The position numbers and the translations under genes are program-made. Below, in pieces: positions 7,889-15,768 of a stretch of 64,000 bases of DNA. Numbering within the stretch: position 1 is the stretch's first letter; each line of letters starts with the position of its first letter. Below the pieces are notes generated by a model that saw only the letters and a list, made by a program, of their open reading frames with translations, was not told where the DNA came from and did not search any database. The stretch lies in contig NZ_LAIR01000003.1 in NCBI RefSeq assembly GCF_001247745.1, forward strand, positions 1-64,000. The letters are read 5' to 3'. The stretch is from Luteipulveratus halotolerans. GTDB taxonomy: Bacteria; Actinomycetota; Actinomycetes; Actinomycetales; Dermatophilaceae.

Positions 7889-9336
7889 CGGCTCTGGACA
7901 CCTCGAGAGAGCCCGCCATACCGAGTGGCATACCCGAGGGAGAGCAGACCAGCAACCGCGGGGCGCGCGCGGGAGGGGGTGTGAATCCTTGGTGGGGGGA
8001 TTTCCCGCACTCCTTGTTCCGGAGCCGTGTCGATCACGAACTCATACGACGTCTGCGCCGACCGGGCAGGCTGGAAGGTCGTCGTGTCCAGCACCCCTAG
8101 CCGCCCGTGGAGCAGCTGCAGCACGCTGCGGATGGTCTTGCGGTCGGTGATGCCGGTCTCCACGACCAGGTCCCGTTCTGGGCACGGCACCCGCATCTGC
8201 TGGGTCCGCTCGATGCGGTCCAGCAGGTGGTGTCCGACCAGCAGCAGCGCCGGACGCCGGCGGGCTGGCAGAGACCACATCACCTCCTCGAGCCGGGCCC
8301 GGCCCTGCTCGACCGCGGCCATGACCTGGTCGTCGACGGCGTACTCCGGTGCGGCGGCGTCCATGTCCCGCACGGCCCTGTTCCACACCGCGCGCACCCA
8401 CCGCCGGCGACTTGCCCGGGCCTTGGACATCGCGCTCGGGTGTGCCACCTGGATGGCTTCCCAGGCGGCCTCGACGTCGAACCCGGCCCGAACCATCGCC
8501 CCGGTGCAGATCAGCTCGTAGGTGGAGCGAGACCGGTCCTGCCCACCGATCCGTGGCAGCGTCCCGGCGCGCAAGTACTCCTGCCACTCCCGGGGCAGCG
8601 GTCGCCGGCGACGCGGCCGCGGCGTCTCCGGGGTCACTGCACCCACCGCCGAGCGTGTCGCCGGCCGCGGCGAGGCAGGCGTGATCTCCGGCAAACTCCT
8701 CAGCGCGGCACGCAGGTCACCGTACGGGCGAGTCCAGCCGCCGCACCGGTGCGGTGTGGACAGCGGACGCACTGCACTGCGGACATCCACGTTCGGTGTG
8801 CTCACACCGAACCGGGCTCGCACCGACGCTGCGTAGGTCTTCAGCTCCTCGAGCTGGCCGTTGTGCGCCACGAACACGTGGTGACGACCGTCCGCGCCTC
8901 CGGACGGTCGGACTAGGTGCCACAGCGCTGCGCGGTCGCACCAGCGCGCAACATCCTCCGCGATCGCGTGACCGGCCTCGCCGGCGACGTCGACATCGAC
9001 GACGCACACCCCGTCACGCAACCGGCCGACAACCGACGCGGCCGAACCCTTGCCGATCAGGGTCAGTCCTTGCTCAAGCGTGGCCACGTCGACGCGCGGC
9101 ACCCGCACGTTCGATGCGTCGATCACAAACCAGCGACGACCGAACAGTGCGGCGTCCAGCTGGGCCACGACGCGCGGGACACGCGCGCCCTTTTCACCGC
9201 GCTGCTTGGACATGTCCGAGCGCGCGGGTACAGTTTCGGGTAGCACAAAGCCACCTCTCGCGGTGAGGTTCATATTTGGGACTGGGCTGATGCCCGGTTC
9301 AGACAAAGCTCCTGTTGGCCCAGGGGCTTTTGTCAT
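7885..9336 (-). CDS. Plasmid replication primase-polymerase (AEP-like)
   Basis: This 483-residue protein has an N-terminal archaeo-eukaryotic primase/polymerase domain. VCVVDVDVAG holds the metal-binding Asp pair near residues 114 and 116, and HLVRPSGGADGRHHVFV near 140-156 gives the conserved His. PLSTPHRCGGW resembles the closing motif of the fold. The C-terminal half contains an HTH-like stretch (DLVVETGITDRKTIRSVLQLL). Such proteins initiate replication of many actinobacterial plasmids. Later in-frame starts exist at 9273 and 9213, and a hairpin overlaps the first codons, so the true start may be one of these. It lies downstream of a ribbon-helix-helix gene and upstream of a coupled hypothetical gene. 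Confidence 0.75.
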   Translation of the reverse strand: MTKAPGPTGALSEPGISPVPNMNLTARGGFVLPETVPARSDMSKQRGEKGARVPRVVAQLDAALFGRRWFVIDASNVRVPRVDVATLEQGLTLIGKGSAASVVGRLRDGVCVVDVDVAGEAGHAIAEDVARWCDRAALWHLVRPSGGADGRHHVFVAHNGQLEELKTYAASVRARFGVSTPNVDVRSAVRPLSTPHRCGGWTRPYGDLRAALRSLPEITPASPRPATRSAVGAVTPETPRPRRRRPLPREWQEYLRAGTLPRIGGQDRSRSTYELICTGAMVRAGFDVEAAWEAIQVAHPSAMSKARASRRRWVRAVWNRAVRDMDAAAPEYAVDDQVMAAVEQGRARLEEVMWSLPARRRPALLLVGHHLLDRIERTQQMRVPCPERDLVVETGITDRKTIRSVLQLLHGRLGVLDTTTFQPARSAQTSYEFVIDTAPEQGVREIPPPRIHTPSRARPAVAGLLSLGYATRYGGLSRGVQSR

Positions 9337-9354
9337 GTCGGGGCCCTGCCCCGA
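9301..9354. promoter_or_regulatory. Hairpins in the leader of the replication gene
   Basis: TCGGGGC-CCT-GCCCCGA (9338-9354) is a perfect stem just before the first possible ATG. A second imperfect stem occupies 9301-9333, pairing GACAAA with TTTGTC across a GC core. Together they could attenuate or time replication protein synthesis if translation starts at 9273 or 9213. Confidence 0.5.
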
Positions 9355-9360
9355 GCGGGA

Positions 9361-9612
9361 TCAGGACGCTTGGCGACCTCCCCGCGAAGACCACTGGCTG
9401 GCTCCCGGCAGCCGCTCCTCGCCATCTACGCGCGGCACGCGGCCAGGCTTACGTGGCTGTGCGTCCAGGCGGCCGAAGACTCTTCGCTCCAGCAGAGCCT
9501 GGATCGTGATCCCAGCGGCCTCGGCGTCTCGCTTGAGCCGCGCGTGGTCGTCAGGACTCATTCGGAAGAGATAACCGGACGCGCGCTCGTCTGAGGTCGC
9601 TGCACTAGCCAT
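9361..9612 (-). CDS. Ribbon-helix-helix regulator of the replication operon
   Basis: The ATG at 9612 gives 83 residues. GYLFRMSPDDHARLKRDAEAAG is an Arc/CopG-like beta strand and first helix, followed by ITIQALLERRVFG as the second. The tail is basic. It is the first gene of the minus-strand operon ending at 7139 and probably represses it. Upstream lie AGATATCT (9617-9624) and GATATC (9650-9655), palindromes of the sort RHH dimers bind. Confidence 0.7.
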   Translation of the reverse strand: MASAATSDERASGYLFRMSPDDHARLKRDAEAAGITIQALLERRVFGRLDAQPRKPGRVPRVDGEERLPGASQWSSRGGRQAS

Positions 9613-9682
9613 GCCAGATATCTCACCGCAGATCGTGGCCGATATCCGATATGACACGCCGAGGCGCCCTGCTGGTTCACAT

Positions 9683-11149
9683 TCACCGCTCAACCGCGGG
9701 ACCTTGGTTGTGACCTGGATTCGTAGGGTCCTTCTCCTCCGGGCGACACCGTGCGCAGCCCTCATCTGCCGACGGCTGCCGTGCCGCCGCAGCAAGCGTC
9801 ACGGCACTGCTGCTGACCGACATCGTCGTCTCGCTCACATCGACGAGGTGTTGGGCCTCTGCGGCAAGGTCCTTGCGGACGGGCTCGGGCAACGGGCTTG
9901 CCCGATTGGCGTGCACGTCCCCGGGGGGTACGAGCGCTGCTTCGACCCGCCGCTCGTCGCCCCCTCGAGCGACGTAGGCCTCGCCAGCCTCACGCGTCCA
10001 AGCCGCCAGAGTTCGGGCCGAACCGCTCAGGTCTGGTTCCTGCGTGACAACATCTCGATGCACGCAAGAAAGCTCCGCAGCTGAGACCATCGCCTGCTGG
10101 ACCGTCGCCGCAGCCTGGCCCAGGTCGACGCGCCCAGCCATGGTCTCGGGAGATGCCCATCGAGTTCGGTCGAACGCGACTTCATGTATCGCTGCGCGCA
10201 CCTCGTTCGCTGCGTGGATCAACGCTGGGTCACTTCTCTCGCCGCGGGTGATGAGCGCGCTCCACCGGTTGGCCGTCCCCGCCCATGCTCGCTGGTTGGC
10301 GTCCAGCGCAGGGCCGAGCCGATAATGGAAGGCGTCACCGTCGATGTGCCCCGTCTTGGATGCAGCGGCCAGGATCGCGGTGCTCGCGGTCGCAACCATC
10401 GCTTGGGTGCGTGAGGACAGGTGGAGGTTGGCGACCGTGGGCGCTACGGCCAGACTGCGGTGAGCTTGGACGTCCCAGGTGGCCAGTGCTTGATGAAGTC
10501 GCCCTGTTCCTCGCGGTGGGTCAACGTGTTGGCCGGCCATCGCCCGGCTGAAGCGGTTGCCGACGTAGGCGCCTGCGACCTGTTCGAAGGCAGCAATGCG
10601 TGTGCCGGCCTCCCGCCCGCGGGGAAGGGCGCGAGTATCCCGTGTAGTGGAACTACGACTTCTGGTGCGCCGAACGTCTTCGACGTGGTGGTGGACGGCA
10701 ACACCGACGGCGTGCGCCCCGACGTACAAGGTGTGCATCACCCTCATCCGAGCCGCGCTGAGGTCCGCCCGCGCGGCTGGGGTGTGCAGGCGTACATCTC
10801 GTCCGGGACCGGCGGCGAGCTCCGCAGCTCTGCTGAGGTTATCGGCAATGCTCAGAAGCCGCTCGTCTGCGGGGCCCTCACCGGGCCAGCCCTGGCTGAG
10901 CTGGGCACGGTGCTGAGCCTGGCTCATCGCCTCAAGCCGCTGCATGGTGATGCCGTCCACGGGGCTCGGATTCGGTTCGGTGGGCAGAGCGGACCACAGG
11001 TCGCTGGCCACCTGAACGACTTCACCCCAGGTCCGCAACATAGCGGGAGCATCGTCACCCTCGGCATCCATGAGCAACTGCCGGGCCTGTAGGTCGGCAT
11101 CGAGCAGAAGTTCTCCGATGGCTCTCCGGTCGGCTGGCGCCGTACTCAC
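9683..11149 (-). CDS. Large hypothetical plasmid protein
   Basis: A GTG start at 11149 overlaps the stop of the upstream gene (GTGA), giving 488 residues. It is Ala-rich and almost wholly alpha-helical by inspection, with no transmembrane segment, Walker motif or cysteine cluster. Segments such as RLHQALATWDVQAHRSL and ANQRAWAGTANRWSALI repeat a helical pattern with tryptophans. It is co-transcribed with the 11493 gene. Function is unknown; a structural or transfer-associated role is possible because similar long helical proteins accompany actinobacterial conjugation genes. Confidence 0.7.
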   Translation of the reverse strand: MSTAPADRRAIGELLLDADLQARQLLMDAEGDDAPAMLRTWGEVVQVASDLWSALPTEPNPSPVDGITMQRLEAMSQAQHRAQLSQGWPGEGPADERLLSIADNLSRAAELAAGPGRDVRLHTPAARADLSAARMRVMHTLYVGAHAVGVAVHHHVEDVRRTRSRSSTTRDTRALPRGREAGTRIAAFEQVAGAYVGNRFSRAMAGQHVDPPRGTGRLHQALATWDVQAHRSLAVAPTVANLHLSSRTQAMVATASTAILAAASKTGHIDGDAFHYRLGPALDANQRAWAGTANRWSALITRGERSDPALIHAANEVRAAIHEVAFDRTRWASPETMAGRVDLGQAAATVQQAMVSAAELSCVHRDVVTQEPDLSGSARTLAAWTREAGEAYVARGGDERRVEAALVPPGDVHANRASPLPEPVRKDLAAEAQHLVDVSETTMSVSSSAVTLAAAARQPSADEGCARCRPEEKDPTNPGHNQGPAVER

Positions 11150-11493
11150 GAAGTCGCCTCCCGCAGCAGATCTGCGATTCCGACGACTACCGACGAGAAT
11201 CCAACGGTCGTGTCGTTCACAGGCACCGAACGGGCGAGTTGCTCGGCGATCCGCAGTAGCTCTGTGGGGTCCTCCTGAGTCGGCCGGGGCCAGTACGGGT
11301 CGATCTCTCGCGGTACGAGCAGAGCGGTCTCGGCGGCGAGCAGGTGGATTCCCAGGGCATGCACGTGTCCGACAGATCGTGGGCCCTGGGCGGCCGCACC
11401 CTCGGCGGCGCGAGCGGCTGCATGGTGCAGCAGTCGTGCGATCGTGGCGATCGTCTCCTGGGTGTCGTGCGGCGCCAGTGCTGGTGTCGTCAC
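11146..11493 (-). CDS. Hypothetical helical protein
   Basis: A GTG at 11493 preceded by GAAGGAGA gives 115 residues. It is helical, with the middle segment VHALGIHLLAAETALLVPREIDPYWP. It is translationally coupled to the following 488-residue gene. No family is recognised. Confidence 0.65.
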   Translation of the reverse strand: MTTPALAPHDTQETIATIARLLHHAAARAAEGAAAQGPRSVGHVHALGIHLLAAETALLVPREIDPYWPRPTQEDPTELLRIAEQLARSVPVNDTTVGFSSVVVGIADLLREATS

Positions 11494-11570
11494 GGTGTCT
11501 CCTTCCGATGTATGTGATCTGCCAACATCCAGCCAGGTCCTCGTTGGCGCTGCGCTGCTGATGCGGTGGC

Positions 11571-11579
11571 TGTGGATAA
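11571..11579 (-). other. DnaA-box-like site in a divergent promoter region
   Basis: TGTGGATAA is the exact complement of the canonical box TTATCCACA. It lies in the 209-bp gap between divergent genes at 11493 and 11703. No second perfect box or A+T-rich stretch was found nearby, so an origin is not claimed. Confidence 0.5.
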
Positions 11580-11702
11580 CTTCGGGTGGCTGTCCGGGGT
11601 GAGGGCGAGACTTGACCTCGCAAGCCCTAAGGACCACGGGCTTCATCTGGCGGCAACGGGCCGTCAGTTCAAGGCACTTGCACTAGTGGCCGTGCCGAGA
11701 GG

Positions 11703-12572
11703 GTGGTCTCGATGATGAGTCGACGCAAGATGTGCCGGGCCCTCAGTGATGGCACCGGTGTGGTGGTGAGCACGGTCGCCATCTGCGCGGTGGGTGCCCT
11801 GATGCATCCCGTGCTGGGCGCGGGCCTGTTCGTGGCAGTGCTGGTGGCCGTCGTCATGCTGGTGACTGGCCGGGCCGAATCCCTCGCCGTGCGACTCCTG
11901 GCGCGGGCGCGGGCGCCGCGTAAGTATGAGCTCGCGGCGCTGCGGCCGGCGGTGGCGGTGCTCGAGGAGCGTGACCTCGCTGCTCCTGCAGTCGACCTGG
12001 TGGTTCGGCAGGGCCAGGAGCCCATCCGCGTCTCCGCGGCAGGCCGGCGCACCGTCGTGGTCTCGGAGGGCCTCATCGAGGCAGTTGCCGCCGGACGGGT
12101 CCGTCCGGTCGAGGTAGCGGCGCTGATGGCGCACGCTATTGGTCGGATTCGGCTGGGTCAGACCCGCTACGACGTCGCACTCGAGTTCTGGATGATGCCG
12201 TGGCGGGCGCTGCAGACGTTCGGTCGGGGCGTTGGCCGCGGTATCGGGTGGTTCCCGTTGGTTGCGCTGGCGTGGCGGCTGCGGTTCGTCACCGGTGCTG
12301 TTGCACTGGTGCAGGCAATCGACGAGGGCCGGACGGTCTTCGGGGTGCTCGGGGCAGCGGCGATCGGCTTGTCCTACGTCGTTCCCTGGGCCGAGCGTCA
12401 GGCGGACCTGTCGGCTGAGGACGAGGCAGACCAGTTCGTCATGACTGTCGGTCTGGGCGATGCGTTATCCCGCTTTCTGGAGCGGGGTCGTCGTACGCCC
12501 CGCGTCCTGGATCGCGTCCATCGCCTTCGGCCGCGGCCGAAGGCGACGCCGACGCATCCGGTCGCGTTCTGA
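11703..12572 (+). CDS. M48-like membrane protein lacking the catalytic motif
   Basis: This 289-residue protein (an alternative start is at 11712) has two N-terminal hydrophobic helices (about residues 18-53). A domain resembling M48 metalloproteases follows: VVVSEGLIEAV, the ALMAHAIGRIRLG helix, another hydrophobic pair, then ERQADLSAEDEADQFV. In active M48 enzymes the helix reads HExxH. Here it is HAIGR, so the catalytic Glu and second His are gone, while the downstream Glu ligand region remains. It is therefore a pseudo-protease or repurposed membrane protein. It is divergent from the 11493 operon. Confidence 0.65.
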   Translation: MVSMMSRRKMCRALSDGTGVVVSTVAICAVGALMHPVLGAGLFVAVLVAVVMLVTGRAESLAVRLLARARAPRKYELAALRPAVAVLEERDLAAPAVDLVVRQGQEPIRVSAAGRRTVVVSEGLIEAVAAGRVRPVEVAALMAHAIGRIRLGQTRYDVALEFWMMPWRALQTFGRGVGRGIGWFPLVALAWRLRFVTGAVALVQAIDEGRTVFGVLGAAAIGLSYVVPWAERQADLSAEDEADQFVMTVGLGDALSRFLERGRRTPRVLDRVHRLRPRPKATPTHPVAF

Positions 12573-12580
12573 GGTCACGC

Positions 12581-12618
12581 GAGAGGCCCGGTCACCCAAG
12601 CCGGGCCCGAGCCTCTCA
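12581..12618. terminator. Bidirectional hairpin terminator
   Basis: GAGAGG and the CCGG core pair with their complements across a 9-base loop between the converging genes at 12572 and 12628. Confidence 0.6.
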
Positions 12619-12627
12619 CGTGCGGGG

Positions 12628-12849
12628 TCAGCGGCGCGGACCGTACCCGCTTGCGGGGTCGTCATACGCCCAGGACGCCGCCTCGGCCTGCTCCGCCCCA
12701 TGGAGGCCGCCCGCATTGTCCTCCTCGACCGCGATGCGCTCCTGGTCGTCGGCGGCCGCCTCAGCGCCGATGGTGGCCGAACGGCGTCCTGCCTGAATCT
12801 CCAGACCTTGGTCCTGGGCCTCTTCCTCGGCAGCTGCTGCATCACTCAT
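12628..12849 (-). CDS. Small acidic hypothetical protein
   Basis: The ATG at 12849 with AAAGGACG upstream gives 73 residues, rich in Ala, Glu and Asp, without hydrophobic segments. It is likely disordered or helical. No family is recognised. Confidence 0.5.
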   Translation of the reverse strand: MSDAAAAEEEAQDQGLEIQAGRRSATIGAEAAADDQERIAVEEDNAGGLHGAEQAEAASWAYDDPASGYGPRR

Positions 12850-13024
12850 GAGCGTCCTTTCGTTGGGTGCACTCCTGAAGGTCGAGGGTGGTCCGCTAGC
12901 GGTCACGCCTCACAGGTTGCTCACAGTGCGCGCGGACGACGGTTGTCGACGTGCACAGCGTGACCGCGTCCGCGGCCGTCGACGTGTCCTTCACCCTGGC
13001 CGACCTCGACCACCGGGCGGCGTC

Positions 13025-13291
13025 ATGAGCGCCGCGGCAAACCCCTCCGTGGCGGTGGTCTCTGAGAGCCTGGACATCAGAGAGGAGGCGACCAGGCGGA
13101 TGTGTCAGTGCGAGCACGAGGACTACGAGCCCCCCAGCCAGCGCACCTGGTCGCTGCGCCTTGTGGGAATCCTGACTGCAGGTTTGGCGACCGGGCTCCT
13201 TGGGAGCCTCACCGTTACAACGGGAGGGAAACACGATGGCGAAGAAGACTGTGATCACGTACGTCGCCGACGTAGACGGGGGCCGTGCTGA
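13025..13291 (+). CDS. Possible small membrane-anchored protein
   Basis: An 88-residue frame has a CQCEHED cysteine cluster and one hydrophobic segment (LVGILTAGLATGLLGSLTV). It overlaps the start of the Lsr2-like gene by 56 bases in another frame and ends in an arginine run, so its real end or existence is doubtful. Confidence 0.35.
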   Translation: MSAAANPSVAVVSESLDIREEATRRMCQCEHEDYEPPSQRTWSLRLVGILTAGLATGLLGSLTVTTGGKHDGEEDCDHVRRRRRRGPC

Positions 13292-13388
13292 TCAGCGGGT
13301 CGCGTTCGGGTTGGACGTGGTCGGCTACGGGCTTGACCTGTCTGATGCGAACGACGCGCGGCTGCACGCGGGCGTGGAGCAGTGGTGA
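13236..13388 (+). CDS. Lsr2 N-terminal dimerisation domain only
   Basis: An ATG at 13236 with GGGAGGGA seven bases before it encodes only 50 residues. The sequence begins MAKKTVITYVADVDGG, continues with VAFGLDVVGYGLDL, and ends LHAGVEQW. This is the beta-sheet dimerisation domain of Lsr2, the actinobacterial nucleoid protein and silencer of foreign DNA. The linker and C-terminal AT-hook-like domain (about 60 residues in normal Lsr2) are absent, and the stop overlaps the start of the next gene (GTGA), so this is the designed end rather than a frameshift. It may form mixed oligomers with host Lsr2 and relieve silencing, as truncated H-NS relatives do in enterobacteria; that role is inference. 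Confidence 0.85.
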   Translation: MAKKTVITYVADVDGGRADQRVAFGLDVVGYGLDLSDANDARLHAGVEQW

Positions 13389-13918
13389 GCATGTCGCTGC
13401 CGCCCGACTCGGAGAACTACGACCGCCGCTCCAACGTGTACGACCCTGAAGAGCCGATGCCCTTACAAGCTGGCTTGGTCACCGGGACCGTGACTGCGGC
13501 CGATGTGCTGCACGGGTTGTACGCCGGCGACCACCTGTCGGAGGTGTACTTGCAGCCCATGACGTTGGGGCTCCTCACGATGAGCGTGGCCGCCTACCAC
13601 GCGGACGCTGAGCAGCTGCGCGATCCGGGCGAGGGGCAGGCCTGGTTGCGCGAGCTACGGTCGCGACTGACCGCGCTGGTCGCAGGTGCTCGGGACAGCG
13701 GCGGGTTGGTGTCCATCCGGTACGCCGACCTGATCGCGGCACGGAACGTGGCAGCGTGCCTGAACGCTGTCCTGCGGGCCAGTCGGGACGTCGATGACGC
13801 CGGCCAGGCCCTCATCGTCGAGGCGTTGAGGCCGCGCGATCCGGCACGGTGGGCCGAAGGTCTGCGCGACGAGCTGCACTCCCACCTGCCGACGCCGTGG
13901 TCGATAGGGCCGGGCTGA
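13385..13918 (+). CDS. Hypothetical protein coupled to Lsr2-like gene
   Basis: A GTG at 13385 overlaps the Lsr2-like stop (another start is ATG 13391), giving about 177 residues. The protein is soluble and helical, with ASRDVDDAGQALIVEAL near the end. No family is recognised. Its 3' end overlaps the converging HTH gene by 107 bases, which is unusual and means one of the two ends may be misplaced. Confidence 0.6.
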   Translation: MSMSLPPDSENYDRRSNVYDPEEPMPLQAGLVTGTVTAADVLHGLYAGDHLSEVYLQPMTLGLLTMSVAAYHADAEQLRDPGEGQAWLRELRSRLTALVAGARDSGGLVSIRYADLIAARNVAACLNAVLRASRDVDDAGQALIVEALRPRDPARWAEGLRDELHSHLPTPWSIGPG

Positions 13919-14795
13919 CGGTGCCGGGTCCCGCTGCACCTGATCCGCTCGTGACTGAACGAGCCTCTTGGCAGTCCCAGTCGTGCTCCTCACCGGTCTT
14001 GCGGGTGCGCTGTGCGCTTGGGATGCCATACCGCTGACGGGTGCGAAGGATGGTGCGGTCGACGACGTCGAGGTGCTGACCGATCCGCCGGTCACTGGCG
14101 CCGCCGGCCGCCATGCCTCGCACAACCGCAACCCGTTCTGCCTGCGTCTGGTTGGCCGCGACCCCGGTGCTGGCGATAGCGCGATCGACGGCGACGGTGT
14201 CAAGAGCTTCGCCGCCCACTGCCGCCGGCGCCAGCAGGGGCCGCGCCTGCGGATCGTCGATAGTGCCGTCGTCCCAGGCCAGCGGCGGTGGGTAACCCCG
14301 GCTGCGTGCCCAGCCTCTGGTCTCGGGGGAGGGCCCTGGCGTCATGCTGAGCTGGTCGTAGACATCCCGGATCTGCCGCCACTTCTGGGCCGTGATCTGG
14401 CTTCCGGGACTGTTGATCACCCGCCCGACGCTCGGCGCCCCAGCTTGGCTGATCTGCTCACGCGTCCAGCCCAGAGCCATGAGTGCATGCACCCGCCGCA
14501 CCGCTCCGACCTTCGGTACGTGTCCGGCAGGTTGCTGCTCGTAGATGCCGCTCAGCGCCAGCTGAGCGACGATGGTCGCCGTGCGTCGCTGGATCTTGGT
14601 CCGTTCGCCGTTGGCGATCGCCTGAAGTGCTGGGGCGCTGAGACCGCTACTGCGGGCCAGCGCCCGTACGGACACGTCCGCCTCAAGCAGTCGCTGCAGT
14701 TTCTGGCGCGCCGGATCCGCCGACACGTACCGCGGGCGTCCGTGGGATCGGTCACGCTGGTAGGCCACTTCATCGGCCTTGGTGCGGTAGCCCAT
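13812..14795 (-). CDS. Phage/plasmid-type HTH DNA-binding protein
   Basis: This 327-residue protein has an N-terminal MGYRTKADEVAYQ..GRPRYVSADPARQKL region and an HTH at about residues 40-65 (SVRALARSSGLSAPALQAIANG). A second HTH-like block (GWTREQISQAGAPSVGRVI) and a third near residue 235 (GGASDRRIGQHLDVVDRTI) follow. Proteins of this architecture are common in actinophages and actinobacterial mobile elements and are presumed regulators. The basic, low-complexity C-terminal 50 residues overlap the converging gene and may be an extension past the original end. Confidence 0.65.
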   Translation of the reverse strand: MGYRTKADEVAYQRDRSHGRPRYVSADPARQKLQRLLEADVSVRALARSSGLSAPALQAIANGERTKIQRRTATIVAQLALSGIYEQQPAGHVPKVGAVRRVHALMALGWTREQISQAGAPSVGRVINSPGSQITAQKWRQIRDVYDQLSMTPGPSPETRGWARSRGYPPPLAWDDGTIDDPQARPLLAPAAVGGEALDTVAVDRAIASTGVAANQTQAERVAVVRGMAAGGASDRRIGQHLDVVDRTILRTRQRYGIPSAQRTRKTGEEHDWDCQEARSVTSGSGAAGPGTVSPALSTTASAGGSAARRADLRPTVPDRAASTPRR

Positions 14796-14908
14796 ACGGC
14801 GCCTCCGTCAGGTCTGATGCCCTCCTGAAGGTTCTGCCGCCTCCCTGGTGGCCAGCGGGGACTTGCTACCTTCTCGGTGCCCGGCCGGCGGCGCCGGGAT
14901 CCGGGCCC

Positions 14909-15136
14909 TTACGCAAGGCGTCCCGCTGGGCCGCACGAGTGATCGCGGTGAGTTGTCGCGACTCGCAGAAACCCGTCCAGATGGCCGCCGTTGCCGCCGT
15001 CGAGGCGCGGCTGCTCCCACCCGCGTGCTTCCACCACGGAGTGCCAATGGAACGCGGGGCAGGACGGGTCTTGCGCCCGGGTGTCGGCTCTAGCCATCGC
15101 CTCGAGGTCGTCGATGTCGCGGCCCGTTTCGCCCAT
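14909..15136 (-). CDS. Small hypothetical protein
   Basis: 75 residues with an acidic start (RDIDDLEAMARADTRAQD) and several His and Cys residues. It is between the truncated gene at 15158 and the HTH gene, in the same direction. No family is recognised. Confidence 0.4.
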   Translation of the reverse strand: MGETGRDIDDLEAMARADTRAQDPSCPAFHWHSVVEARGWEQPRLDGGNGGHLDGFLRVATTHRDHSCGPAGRLA

Positions 15137-15157
15137 GGATATGGCTCCGCTTCGTCA

Positions 15158-15642
15158 CTATCGGTGGGGCCCGGCCGGCAGTGGCGTCGGGCCGTCGGCG
15201 GCGTCTTTGTGCCGGGTCGACATTCGCTGGCCCGCGTTCCGGGTAGCTTCCATGGCCTCGTTCAGTGACCGCTGGGCACCGCGGTCGCCTCGGGCCACCA
15301 GATCATCGAGCTGATGCAGGTTGGTCTCTGCACGGGCGAGCACATCCGTGGCAGCCCCGAGCCCGTGGTCAACGCTCACCCGTGATGCCAGCGAGGTGTT
15401 CGCATCCACTCGTTGCTCGGCGATGTGCTTCACCGCCGAAAGATGCCCAGCGACATTCGCGGCCGCGGGCTGCGCCATATCGAGAAGGTCACTCAGTCCG
15501 TCCAGGCGGGCGCGTGCTCGTGCTGCGAGTCTCGGGTCCGCGGTGCTGCCGCGCTCGAAGGTGTCGAGGGTGCTCTTGGCCTGGTCGACTCTCCTGGTCG
15601 CCTCGTGTAGGTAGCCGCCAAGGTCCTTTGACTTTGACAGGT
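15158..15642 (-). pseudogene. Helical backbone protein truncated by IS21
   Basis: About 155 residues of helical protein (ARARARLDGLSDLLDMAQPAAANVAGHL, then AETNLHQLDDLVARGDRGAQ) run into the IS21 left end at 15643, and codons upstream of that are IS sequence. The 5' part is missing and was not recognised on the far side of the element. It was probably a small conjugation-region protein. Confidence 0.55.
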
Positions 15643-15726
15643 TGTTCTGGCCCCACTGTGACGGTCTGTTCTGGCCCCACTGGCGACGCGCCGGGGTGGT
15701 TGTGACGGTTTGATCTGGCCCCACCT
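15643..15726. repeat. IS21 left terminal repeats
   Basis: TGTTCTGGCCCCACTG occurs at 15643-15658 and 15667-15682, with a variant TGATCTGGCCCCACCT at 15711-15726. Multiple terminal repeats are typical of IS21 ends and serve as transposase binding sites. The same sequence recurs inverted near 32856-32926. Confidence 0.8.
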
Positions 15727-15768
15727 CAGCCTTGGCCCATCGAAGGCTTTCGAGGGATCGGGGTTGGG

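Noticed and set aside
11571..11579. Replication origin at the DnaA-box-like site
   Set aside because: Only one box was seen and there is no A+T-rich unwinding region or iteron set beside it.
9683..11623. 646-codon version of the 488-residue protein
   Set aside because: The extra N-terminal codons overlap the 11146-11493 gene and are Arg/Pro-rich; the GTG at 11149 with a GTGA overlap is the better start.
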